Source: Ornithinimicrobium sp. F0845 (GTDB lineage: Bacteria > Actinomycetota > Actinomycetes > Actinomycetales > Dermatophilaceae). Taken from it: a stretch of DNA of 64,000 nt. Each line of letters opens with the position of its first letter. Positions within the stretch are counted from its first letter, which is position 1. The DNA lies in contig NZ_JALKAL010000002.1 of assembly GCF_023015765.1 (NCBI RefSeq), positions 159,778 to 223,777 on the forward strand, in the 5' to 3' direction. Made by a program: the position numbers and the translations under genes. Positions 18,745 through 26,006 of the stretch are shown piece after piece. The notes under the pieces are model-generated. The model worked only from the letters and a program-made list of their open reading frames with translations, did no database searches and was not told where the DNA came from.

Positions 18745-18774
18745 TTGGCGCGGCACGGCGCGGTCGGCTACTCT
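18745..18774 (+). promoter_or_regulatory. Candidate promoter for rpmB
   Basis: TTGGCG (18745-18750) and TACTCT (18769-18774) are separated by 18 bases, a reasonable primary-sigma promoter about 100 bases before the rpmB start. The assignment is by eye. Confidence 0.4.
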
Positions 18775-18870
18775 TGACCGGTTCCCCGATGGAGTTTGTG
18801 GTCGCCCCCTGCGCTGCCACGGACGATCGGGGCCGCACCCAGATTCACCCATTCGACCTCAGGAGACACC

Positions 18871-19068
18871 GTGGCTGCCACTTGCGACGTCTGCGGCAAG
18901 GGACCGAGCTTCGGTCACAGCATCTCGCACTCCCACCGCCGCACCAAGCGCCGTTGGAACCCGAACATCCAGCGCGTGCGGGCCCTCGTCGGTCCCAAGG
19001 GCGTGACCCCCAAGCGCGTCAACGTGTGCACGTCGTGCCTCAAGGCCGGCAAGATCACCACTCGCTGA
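18871..19068 (+). CDS. rpmB: 50S ribosomal protein L28 (65 aa)
   Basis: Ribosomal protein L28, zinc-binding type. [20 protein letters not shown] and [10 protein letters not shown] are diagnostic, and the C-terminal CTSC pair completes the zinc site with the N-terminal CDVC. GTG start at 18871, with AGGAGA at 18861-18866 as ribosome-binding site. A strong terminator follows. The location near recG, the DAK2 gene and thiL matches other actinobacteria. Confidence 0.96.
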   Translation: MAATCDVCGKGPSFGHSISHSHRRTKRRWNPNIQRVRALVGPKGVTPKRVNVCTSCLKAGKITTR

Positions 19069-19093
19069 CGCGCGGTCACCGACCGCACCCGAC

Positions 19094-19125
19094 AGGCCGG
19101 ACTCCCACTGGGAGGCCGGCCTTTG
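19094..19125 (+). terminator. Intrinsic terminator after rpmB
   Basis: AGGCCGG (19094-19100) pairs with CCGGCCT (19116-19122) and CTCCC (19102-19106) with GGGAG (19110-19114), leaving an ACT loop and one mismatch. The stem is followed by TTTG. It lies 26 bases after the rpmB stop. Confidence 0.8.
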
Positions 19126-19320
19126 TCATGCCTGAGTTCGGTGAATTGACTCCATGACCCGGGCCACGAGGGCCTGGCGGCGTTCCTGACGTGCCTGGGG
19201 ATCTCATGGGGAAGGCCAGGGTTGCCATCGTGCCCCCGGTCGACCCACGAGACTGCGGGATAGACAAGAAGCCACGGTGCAGGAGGAGCGGGATTCGACC
19301 TCGCCATGGCGGACTGCGCG

Positions 19321-20331
19321 CTAGCCGCCGAAGTGGTCCCAGCCGCCACCGGTTGCGCGCTCACCGCGCCACCACACCCCGGGACCCGCGGTGCCCGCCG
19401 CCACGGTCCGCCCGACGACCGTCCACCCGTCGGGGACCGCACCCGCCGGGAAGGTGGCCAGCAGTGAGTGCTCCTCCCCGCCGGCGAGCACACACTCCAG
19501 CGCCATCCGACCGCCGAGCACGGGCTCGTACGCAGCGGCCAACCGGGCCACCACCTGCTCGTCCAGCTCGAGGCGCACCCCGCTGGCAGCGGCGATCCGA
19601 CCACCGTCGCGGACCAGCCCGTCGGAGACGTCGAGCATCGCGGTCGCTCCGCCCTCGGCCGCGCGCGGCCCCTGGGTCAGGTCCGGGTCGGGTCGGCAGT
19701 GGTAGGCCACCCAGCCCGCGGCCGTCCCGGCGTGCTCCGTGGAGGGCCACCATCCCACGTCACCCCGACGCAGGATCTCCAGCCCGGCGGCCGAGCGACC
19801 GAGCGAGCCGGAGACGGCCACCTCCTGTCCCGGCGCCGCACCGGACCGCAGCACCGGTGCACCGCCGGGCAGCGCACCGAGGGCCGTCACGGAGACGACC
19901 ACGGCGCCGTCGGAGGAGGACAGGTCGCCACCGATCACCGGCACCCCGGTCGCCGCCGACACCTCCGCGATGCCTGCGGTGAGCTCGCGCGCCCACTGCG
20001 CAGGCAGGGATCCGGGAGCGACGAGCGTCACGAGCAGGCCGGTCCCGACCCCGCCCATCGCGGCGAGGTCGGCCAGGTTCTGCACGACCACCTTGGCGCC
20101 AACGTCGTGCGCCGAGGACCACTCGTCCAGCCAGTCGCGGCCGCGCACCATCGTGTCCGTGGTCGCCAGCACCGGACCCGAGGTGGCCAGCAGTGCGGTG
20201 TCGTCCCCGGGCCCCACGAGGACCGCGTCCGTGGTGGTGAGCGTGGCGAAGATGTCGCCGAGGATCCCTGCCTCGCCCAGGTCTCCCAGGGTCTGCTGAC
20301 CCCCGGCACCGGTGTGTGCGGCACCCGACAT
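19321..20331 (-). CDS. thiL: Thiamine-phosphate kinase ThiL (336 aa)
   Basis: Phosphorylates thiamine monophosphate to the active cofactor thiamine diphosphate. VLVGPGDDTALL (substrate/Mg binding), TTDTMVRGRDW, the VQNLADLAAMGG segment, PVIGGDLSSSDG and LDVSDGLVRDGGRIA are all typical of the ThiL/PurM-like fold. ATG at 20331 chosen because the family starts there; the frame is open further upstream through Ser/Thr-rich sequence. Divergent from the RAM-domain gene, sharing a 91-base promoter region. Confidence 0.94.
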   Translation of the reverse strand: MSGAAHTGAGGQQTLGDLGEAGILGDIFATLTTTDAVLVGPGDDTALLATSGPVLATTDTMVRGRDWLDEWSSAHDVGAKVVVQNLADLAAMGGVGTGLLVTLVAPGSLPAQWARELTAGIAEVSAATGVPVIGGDLSSSDGAVVVSVTALGALPGGAPVLRSGAAPGQEVAVSGSLGRSAAGLEILRRGDVGWWPSTEHAGTAAGWVAYHCRPDPDLTQGPRAAEGGATAMLDVSDGLVRDGGRIAAASGVRLELDEQVVARLAAAYEPVLGGRMALECVLAGGEEHSLLATFPAGAVPDGWTVVGRTVAAGTAGPGVWWRGERATGGGWDHFGG

Positions 20332-20422
20332 GCCAGGCCTCCTCCCGCGTCGCGTTCCTGCACGGTAGCGTCTGGGCCAGGCGGTCCACACCACGGCCCG
20401 CACCAGAGCCACAGGAGGCGAC

Positions 20423-20656
20423 ATGGTCCAGGCGTACATCCTCATCCAGACCGAGGTCGGCAAGTCCGGTGTCGTCTCCCGGGCGGTGGGGGAGCTGGAG
20501 GGTGTGGTCACGTCCGAGGACGTCACCGGACCCTACGACGTCATCGCGCGGGTCGAGGCGCCCAGCGTGGACGACCTCGGGCGCCAGGTGATCTCGCAGA
20601 TCCAGGAGGTGCCGCACATCACCCGGACCACGACCTGCACGGTGGTCCACCTCTGA
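20423..20656 (+). CDS. Lrp/AsnC ligand-binding (RAM) domain protein without HTH (77 aa)
   Basis: Consists only of the C-terminal RAM domain of Lrp/AsnC regulators: MVQAYILIQTEVGKSGVV, then EDVTGPYDVIARVEAPSVDDL. There is no DNA-binding domain. Such stand-alone RAM proteins are common beside thiL and DUF3515 genes in actinobacteria; they probably bind amino acids, but the role is not known. ATG at 20423, with AGGAGGC just upstream. Confidence 0.88.
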   Translation: MVQAYILIQTEVGKSGVVSRAVGELEGVVTSEDVTGPYDVIARVEAPSVDDLGRQVISQIQEVPHITRTTTCTVVHL

Positions 20657-21165
20657 CCCGGCACGCCACGCTCTCCCGCCCCTCGCGGCCCGGCACCGGC
20701 CCACGGTCCCCGCGCGCCGGCATACTCGCCCTGCGCACGGCCATCCTCGCCCTGCTCGTGGGGCTCCTCGCGTCCTGCTCCTCCGCGGTGAAGGTGGCTC
20801 CGTTCGACGGCGCCGAGACCCCCGAGTGCCACGCCGTCGGCGCCCGCTGGCCGACGTCGGTGGGCTCGGCGCAGTGGCGCGAGACAGCCGTGGACTCCGT
20901 GACGGTGGCGGCGTGGGGCGACCCCGCGATCATCGCTCGTTGCGGCGCCGTCCCGCCGGGGCCGACCGAGGACGCCTGCCTGGACATCGGCGGCGTGGAC
21001 TGGATCATGCGCGAGCTCGACGACGGGGTCGCGTTCACCACCTACGGCCGCAGCCCGGCGATCGAGGTGCTGGTCCCGGACGCCTATGCCACGCCCCCGC
21101 TGCTGCTGCCAGCCTTCGGGCCGGCCGCCGAGGTGGTGGAGCAGGGGCCCAACCGCTGTTCGTGA
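20653..21165 (+). CDS. DUF3515 family lipoprotein with an apparent CTG start (170 aa)
   Basis: C-terminal part is a DUF3515 domain (CHAVGARWPTSV, VAAWGDPAIIARCGAVPPGP, WIMRELDDGVAFTTYGR). An Arg-rich n-region, a hydrophobic stretch and the lipobox LLASC make a convincing lipoprotein signal. No ATG, GTG or TTG lies in frame ahead of that signal; the first GTG (20758) falls inside the hydrophobic core, only seven codons before the lipobox Cys. CTG at 20653 overlaps the upstream stop as CTGA, the same geometry as ATGA coupling, and yields a complete signal peptide. I therefore chose it, with the start uncertain. Confidence 0.8.
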   Translation: MTRHATLSRPSRPGTGPRSPRAGILALRTAILALLVGLLASCSSAVKVAPFDGAETPECHAVGARWPTSVGSAQWRETAVDSVTVAAWGDPAIIARCGAVPPGPTEDACLDIGGVDWIMRELDDGVAFTTYGRSPAIEVLVPDAYATPPLLLPAFGPAAEVVEQGPNRCS

Positions 21166-21182
21166 GTATGCCGGGGGCCGGG

Positions 21183-22319
21183 TCAGCGCAGACCGGTGCG
21201 GCGCTCCAGGGCGAGGGAGATGAGCTCGTCGATCAGCTCGGGGTAGCTGATGCCGGTCGCGGCCCAGACCTGGGGATACATCGAGAACGGGGTGAAGCCG
21301 GGCATCGTGTTGATCTCGTTGATCAGCACGTCGCCGGACTCGGTGAGGAAGCAGTCGACCCGGGAGATGCCCTCGCACCCGGCCGCCTCGAAGGCGACCC
21401 CGGCGATCCGCTGGATCTCCTCGCGCACCGCGTCGGGCACGTCGGCCGGGCAGGACAGGGCGACGTTGGCCTCGTCGAGGTACTTGGCCTCGAAGTCGTA
21501 GAAGACGTGCTCTCCCCCGACCACGATCTCGCCGATCTCGCTGACCCGCGGGGCGTCGGTGCCGTGGCCGCCCAGCACGCCGCACTCGAGCTCCCGCCCG
21601 GTGATGCCGGCCTCGACGACCACCTTGGGGTCGTGCCGCCGGGCCTCCTCGATGGCGGCCTCCAGCTGCGCGGGGTCCTCGACCCGGCTGATGCCCACCG
21701 AGGAGCCCGCGCGGGCCGGCTTGACGAAGACCGGGAAGCTGAGGGCGTGGACGGCGTCCATCGCGGCTGCCCGGTCTCGCCGCCACTGCAGATCGGTGAT
21801 CACCGTGTAGGGCCCGACCGGCAGCCCGGCGTTGGCGAACAGCACTTTCATCACGTGCTTGTCCATCATCGCGGCCGAGGCCAGCACCCCGCAGCCCACG
21901 TAGCGGATGTTGGCCAGCTCCAGCAGTCCCTGGATGGTGCCGTCCTCCCCGAACGGGCCGTGGAGCAGGGGGAACACCACGTCCACCTCGGTGAGGGCGC
22001 GCGGCACCTGGCCGGGCTCGGTCACCGTGACCATGTTGCTGCCCGTGCCCAGCGGGAGCACGACGGTGCTCGTGCTCTCGGGCACCTCCGGCAGGCGTCC
22101 CTCGGTGATCTCCAACGGGGCCGGGTCGTCGGCCACCTGCACCCACCGACCGTCCCGGGTGATGCCGATCGGCACGACGTCGTAGCGGTCCCGGTCGATC
22201 GCCCGCAGCACGCTCGCCGCGGTGGCGCAGGAGATGGCGTGCTCCTCCGAGCGGCCACCGAAGACCAGGGCGACGGTCGTGCGCCGGGAGCTGGGCTGGG
22301 GTGCGTCGTGGGTGTCCAT
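21183..22319 (-). CDS. ddl: D-alanine--D-alanine ligase (378 aa)
   Basis: ATP-grasp ligase making the D-Ala-D-Ala dipeptide for peptidoglycan. Recognised by VALVFGGRSEEHAISCATAAS, HGPFGEDGTIQGLLE, KPARAGSSVGISRV, and the C-terminal GDVLINEINTMPGFTPFSMYP metal/nucleotide motif. ATG at 22319. Convergent with the DUF3515 gene (17 bases apart) and first-downstream of gpsA in a minus-strand set plsC-gpsA-ddl, an arrangement typical of actinobacteria. Confidence 0.96.
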   Translation of the reverse strand: MDTHDAPQPSSRRTTVALVFGGRSEEHAISCATAASVLRAIDRDRYDVVPIGITRDGRWVQVADDPAPLEITEGRLPEVPESTSTVVLPLGTGSNMVTVTEPGQVPRALTEVDVVFPLLHGPFGEDGTIQGLLELANIRYVGCGVLASAAMMDKHVMKVLFANAGLPVGPYTVITDLQWRRDRAAAMDAVHALSFPVFVKPARAGSSVGISRVEDPAQLEAAIEEARRHDPKVVVEAGITGRELECGVLGGHGTDAPRVSEIGEIVVGGEHVFYDFEAKYLDEANVALSCPADVPDAVREEIQRIAGVAFEAAGCEGISRVDCFLTESGDVLINEINTMPGFTPFSMYPQVWAATGISYPELIDELISLALERRTGLR

Positions 22320-22368
22320 CGCCGGTGAGCCTAATCGCTGCGGGCCGTGGTGCGGTGGAGCGGCACCG

Positions 22369-23370
22369 TCAGTGTCGCTCGTGCTTGTGCGGCCGGGACA
22401 TCAGCTGGTCACCCAGCTCACGCACGTCCATCGCGTGCTCGACCACGGCCGTCACGCCTGCACAGATCGGCATGTCGACCCCGTGCCGCGCCGCCAGGTC
22501 GACGATCGACCGGCAGGACTTCACCCCCTCGGCGGTCTGGCTGGTGATCGCCACCACCTCCTCGACCGACATCCCCCGGCCGAGGTTGAGACCGAAGGAG
22601 TGGTTGCGCGACAGCGGCGACATGCACGTGGCGATGAGGTCGCCGACGCCCGCCAGCCCCATCAGGGTGGCCGGGTCGGCCCCGAGTGCGGCGCCCAGCC
22701 GCGCTGTCTCGGCGAGCCCGCGGGTGATGACCGTCGCCTTGGTGTTGTCGCCGTAGCCGAGCCCCTCGGCCATGCCGACGGCCAGGGCGATGACGTTCTT
22801 GACCGCGCCACCCAGCTCGGCCCCGACCACGTCGGTCTGGGTATAGGGGCGGAAGTAGGCCGTCGCGCAGGCCCGGGCCACCTGCCCGGCGGTGGAGATG
22901 TCGCTGCTGGCCACGACCGCCGCCGCGGGCTGCTTCTCGGCGATCTCGCGCGAGAGGTTGGGCCCGGAGACGACCACCACCTGGTCGGTCGCGACGCCTC
23001 CGGCCTCGTGGATCACCTCGCTCATCCGCTGACCGGTGCCCAGCTCGATCCCCTTCATCAGGGACACGACCGGGACCCCGGCCGGAAGGTGCTGCCCCCA
23101 CTCCCCCAGGTTGGTGCGCAGGGTCTGGGAGGGGATCGCGAGGACGACGAGGTCGGCCCCGGCCGCGGCAACGGCGGGGTCGTGCGTGGCGCTCACCGAG
23201 TCGGGCAGGTGCAGATCGGGCAGGTAGCCGGCGTTGACGTGGTCGGCGTTGATCGCCTCGGCCACCTCCCGGCGCCGGGCGTGCAGGGTGACCTCGCCGC
23301 CCGCGTCCGCCAGGATCGACGCGAAGGCGGTGCCCCAGGACCCGCTGCCGAAGACCGCCGCCCGGGTCAC
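22369..23370 (-). CDS. gpsA: Glycerol-3-phosphate dehydrogenase [NAD(P)+] (333 aa)
   Basis: Reduces dihydroxyacetone phosphate to sn-glycerol-3-phosphate for phospholipid synthesis. N-terminal Rossmann motif VFGSGSWGTAFASILA (residues 6-21), substrate-site ELGGAVKNVIALAVGMAEGL, and NTKATVITRGLAE are family signatures. The ATG overlaps the plsC stop (ATGA), so the pair is translationally coupled. Confidence 0.96.
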   Translation of the reverse strand: MTRAAVFGSGSWGTAFASILADAGGEVTLHARRREVAEAINADHVNAGYLPDLHLPDSVSATHDPAVAAAGADLVVLAIPSQTLRTNLGEWGQHLPAGVPVVSLMKGIELGTGQRMSEVIHEAGGVATDQVVVVSGPNLSREIAEKQPAAAVVASSDISTAGQVARACATAYFRPYTQTDVVGAELGGAVKNVIALAVGMAEGLGYGDNTKATVITRGLAETARLGAALGADPATLMGLAGVGDLIATCMSPLSRNHSFGLNLGRGMSVEEVVAITSQTAEGVKSCRSIVDLAARHGVDMPICAGVTAVVEHAMDVRELGDQLMSRPHKHERH

Positions 23371-24116
23371 TTCCCCGACCTCTTCTTCTTGTCGCGCTTC
23401 CCGTCCCAGACGAAGGCCTCGGCCGGTGGCTCCTCCCCCCGGATCTCGGCGAGCAGCCCGGTCAGGTCCTTCATGATCCGGGCGGTGGCCTCGGCCGCGG
23501 CCGCCGAGTCCTCACGGCCGGCCAGGTCGGACAGATCGGTGGCGGGACCCGCCTTGACGTGCATGACGTGCCGCGAGAAGAGACCGGTGGGTCGACGGGC
23601 ATACGGCGCCAGCAGGTTCTGGACCCCCCACTGGGCGATCGGGATCACCGGCGCCCCGGTCATCAGCGCGAGCCGCCCCACCCCGCTCTTTGCCTTCATC
23701 GGCCACAGCCGCGGGTCACGGGTCAGGGTGCCCTCGGGCATGATCACGACGCAGTCGCCGTTCTCGACCGCGGCAGCCGCGTCCCGGAGCGAGTCGGAGG
23801 CCTGGCGGGTCCCGCGATAGACCGGCACCTGCCCCAGACTGTGCAGTGCCCTGCCCAGGACCGGGATGTCGAAGAGGCCGGACTTGGCCAGGAACCGGGG
23901 CGCCCACCCGTGGTTGACCAGGTAGTGAGCGACCATGAACGGGTCGATCTCGGAGATGTGGTTGCCCGCGACGATGAAGCCGCCCGAGGTGGGCAGGTGC
24001 TCGCCCCCGCTCCACTCCTGGCGGGTCAGCCGCGCCAGCGGCGGCCGGAGGGTGGCGATCACCCCGCGGTAGGCCAGGGGGGTCTTCGTGCGAAGCGGCT
24101 TCGGTTCCACGCCCAC
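23367..24116 (-). CDS. 1-acyl-glycerol-3-phosphate acyltransferase-like protein (249 aa)
   Basis: PlsC-type acyltransferase. The catalytic block is IVAGNHISEIDPFM (NHx4D variant NHISEID), and the acceptor-binding blocks are VPVYRGTRQASDSL and VIMPEGTLTRDPRLWPMK. GTG start at 24116. A Lys/Arg-rich C terminus (KRDKKKRSGK) suggests membrane association. Coupled with gpsA, which provides its glycerol-3-phosphate precursor, so lysophosphatidate or phosphatidate synthesis is likely. Confidence 0.9.
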   Translation of the reverse strand: MGVEPKPLRTKTPLAYRGVIATLRPPLARLTRQEWSGGEHLPTSGGFIVAGNHISEIDPFMVAHYLVNHGWAPRFLAKSGLFDIPVLGRALHSLGQVPVYRGTRQASDSLRDAAAAVENGDCVVIMPEGTLTRDPRLWPMKAKSGVGRLALMTGAPVIPIAQWGVQNLLAPYARRPTGLFSRHVMHVKAGPATDLSDLAGREDSAAAAEATARIMKDLTGLLAEIRGEEPPAEAFVWDGKRDKKKRSGK

Positions 24117-24176
24117 ATCTTGTCACCTGCGCGGCGTCCCGTGTGGCGGCCGCGGGCCGCCCGGCATACTGGAGCG

Positions 24177-24875
24177 GTGTCCGAGTCGTTCCGCTGGTCC
24201 CTGGTCGTCCCGGTCAAGCAGGCCCAGCAGGCCAAGACCCGACTGCGCGCACCGGCTCCCCTGTCCCGACCCGCCCTCGCCAGGGCGATCGCCCTGGACA
24301 CCCTGGAGGCAGTATGTCGGGCGCTCCCGCCGGGCGATGTCGTCACCGTCACCTCGGACGAGGTGGTGGGTCCCGCGGCCGCTGCGCTGGGCGCCCGGGT
24401 GATCCCGGACCCCGGCGCGGGGCTCAACGCCGCGATCACGGCGGGGATCCAGGAGGCGGTTACCGCATCGCCCAACTCGTGGCCGACGGCATCGCGTTCG
24501 CACGCGCCGACCGCGGGTCCGGAGGCCCGGGGGATCGCCGTCCTCCTGGGGGACCTGCCCGCCCTGCGACCCGAGGACCTGGTCGCGGCGCTGCAGGACT
24601 GCGCCGACCACCGCCGCGCCGTCGTCCCGGACCACAGCGGGAGCGGCACGGTCCTGCTGACGGCGGCGCCCGGCATACTGCCTGAGCCCGGTTTCGGACC
24701 CGGGTCCGCGGCGCGCCACGGGGAGTCGGCCACCGTGCTGACGCCGGACCTGCCCAGGCTCCGGCGGGACGTGGACGACCTGGCCGACCTGCAGGCCGTG
24801 ATCGAGCTGGGTGTCGGGCGGCACACTGCTGAGCTGCTCGCGATGGACGCCCGTCCCACGGCGACGGCGCACTAG
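24177..24875 (+). CDS. cofC: 2-phospho-L-lactate guanylyltransferase-like CofC (232 aa)
   Basis: Activates phospholactate (or phosphoenolpyruvate in mycobacteria) with GTP for coenzyme F420 synthesis. Nucleotidyltransferase motifs WSLVVPVKQAQQAKTRL, PDPGAGLNAAITAGI and VLLGDLPALRPEDL are visible. GTG at 24177 chosen. An Ala/Pro/Ser-rich stretch (residues about 98-118) looks like a lineage-specific insert. Divergent from plsC; the 60-base gap holds one copy of the CGGCATACT word. Confidence 0.88.
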   Translation: MSESFRWSLVVPVKQAQQAKTRLRAPAPLSRPALARAIALDTLEAVCRALPPGDVVTVTSDEVVGPAAAALGARVIPDPGAGLNAAITAGIQEAVTASPNSWPTASRSHAPTAGPEARGIAVLLGDLPALRPEDLVAALQDCADHRRAVVPDHSGSGTVLLTAAPGILPEPGFGPGSAARHGESATVLTPDLPRLRRDVDDLADLQAVIELGVGRHTAELLAMDARPTATAH

Positions 24876-24885
24876 GCTGATCGTC

Positions 24886-25116
24886 ATGCAGGCCAGCCTC
24901 CACACCTTCGACCCGGGGACGACCGCCGGAAGCGTCATCCTGGACACCGGCAAGGTGGTGCCCTTCGCTGCGGAGGCCTTCGACGCCAGCGGCCTGCGGC
25001 ACCTCCGGGTGGGACAGCGACTGAGCATCGAGCTCACCGGTGACCCGGAGGTCGAGGGCACCAGCGTTTCGCGGCTGTGGATCGTCGGCATCGGCGCCGA
25101 CCAGACGATCCGCTGA
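24886..25116 (+). CDS. Small conserved-looking beta-rich protein (76 aa)
   Basis: Starts at ATG 24886, ten bases after the cofC stop. Alternating hydrophobic pattern (GSVILDTGKVVPF, HLRVGQRLSIELTG, VSRLWIVGIG) is consistent with a small beta-barrel, perhaps OB or cold-shock-like, but there is no RNP motif. I cannot assign it to a named family with certainty. Confidence 0.7.
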   Translation: MQASLHTFDPGTTAGSVILDTGKVVPFAAEAFDASGLRHLRVGQRLSIELTGDPEVEGTSVSRLWIVGIGADQTIR

Positions 25117-25160
25117 CCGGGGCTGCTGCGGCGACCGGGTCGTGCCCCTGCTCGCCCGTG

Positions 25161-25188
25161 TTGCGCGAGTTCCCGTGTCCCGTAATGT
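25161..25188 (+). promoter_or_regulatory. Candidate hup promoter
   Basis: TTGCGC (25161-25166) and TAATGT (25183-25188) are separated by 16 bases and lie about 38 bases before the GTG of the HU gene. Assigned by eye. Confidence 0.45.
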
Positions 25189-25226
25189 GAATCTGGTCCT
25201 GACCGTAGCGACGGATCGGAGCACCG

Positions 25227-25583
25227 GTGAACAAGGCAGAGTTGATCGATCGACTAAGCACCCGGTTGGGAAGTCGCCGGGAAGCCACCCTCGCCATCGA
25301 GGCCCTGGTGGATGTCGTGATTCGCGAGGTGGCCGCTGGCGGCACCGTCGGGATCACCGGCTTCGGCACGTTTGAGCGTGCTGAGCGAGCCCCCCGCACG
25401 GGGCGCAATCCGCGGACCGGGCAGAGCGTCCCGATCGCGGGGACCCGAACCCCGCGGTTCCGGCCGGGCACCTACTTCAAGGCGGTGGTCTCGGACCCCG
25501 ACGAGTTGCCTCGTGAGGGGCTGGCCGGGGGCCGGGCGCCGGCCAGCGGCTCGACGCGCTCCCAGGAGCGCGGCGCCGGATAG
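25227..25583 (+). CDS. hup: HU family DNA-binding protein (118 aa)
   Basis: Histone-like nucleoid protein. MNKAELIDRLSTRLG, the GFGTFERAERAPRTGRNP beta-arm region with the conserved Pro, and IAGTRTPRFRPGTYFK are typical. GTG start at 25227. The C-terminal tail after the HU fold is short and Gly/Arg/Ser-rich, unlike the long Lys/Ala tail of mycobacterial HupB. Located downstream of cofC as in related genomes. Confidence 0.93.
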   Translation: MNKAELIDRLSTRLGSRREATLAIEALVDVVIREVAAGGTVGITGFGTFERAERAPRTGRNPRTGQSVPIAGTRTPRFRPGTYFKAVVSDPDELPREGLAGGRAPASGSTRSQERGAG

Positions 25584-25615
25584 GCGGCCGCACGGGCTGC
25601 CGCCCACGGATGCGA

Positions 25616-25650
25616 AACGGCCCCCACCTGCGATGCAGGTGGGGGCCGTT
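25616..25650 (+). terminator. Strong hairpin after the HU gene
   Basis: A perfect 16-base-pair stem (25616-25631 with 25635-25650) with a GAT loop. It starts 33 bases after the HU stop and ends 7 bases before the convergent tRNA-Glu gene. There is no T-run. It likely ends transcription from both sides. Confidence 0.8.
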
Positions 25651-25656
25651 CTCACG

Positions 25657-25729
25657 TAGCCCCGACGGGATTCGAACCCGCGCTACCGCCTTGAGAGGGC
25701 GGCGTGCTAGGCCGCTACACAACGGGGCC
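25657..25729 (-). tRNA. tRNA-Glu (CTC)
   Basis: On the minus strand a cloverleaf can be drawn: acceptor GGCCCCG with CGGGGCT (one G-U), T-loop GGTTCGAATCC, anticodon loop CTCTCAA with anticodon CUC, and anticodon stem CCGCC/GGCGG. The 3' CCA is not encoded. It lies downstream of gltX, which charges it. Confidence 0.95.
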
Positions 25730-25814
25730 GTGGGTGGTGGCTGCCAGGCAGCCGAGGAGAAACCTTACCAAAGGGCGGGGTTTCTGCCGAATCGTCCGAG
25801 AGGGACGAACAGCG

Positions 25815-25886
25815 CTGGGGTACCAGGACTCGAACCTAGACTAACTGAACCAGAATCAGTCGTGCTGCCAATTACACCATACCCCA
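25815..25886 (-). tRNA. tRNA-Gln (CTG)
   Basis: Minus-strand cloverleaf with acceptor TGGGGTA and TACCCCA, discriminator G, anticodon loop TTCTGGT (anticodon CUG), and T-loop GGTTCGAGTCC. CCA is not encoded. It sits between gltX and tRNA-Glu. In genomes without GlnRS, a non-discriminating GltX charges this tRNA for amidation by GatCAB, but that is only background here. Confidence 0.95.
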
Positions 25887-26006
25887 AGGGGGTACCACCT
25901 GAGGGCTCCGGGAAGGAGTTCCTGGGGGTGGACCGAGCGCCTACCTTACCGGTGTGACGAGGGACTTCCCAAATCGTCCGCCCACGCAACAGGCGCCGGC
26001 CCCGGA

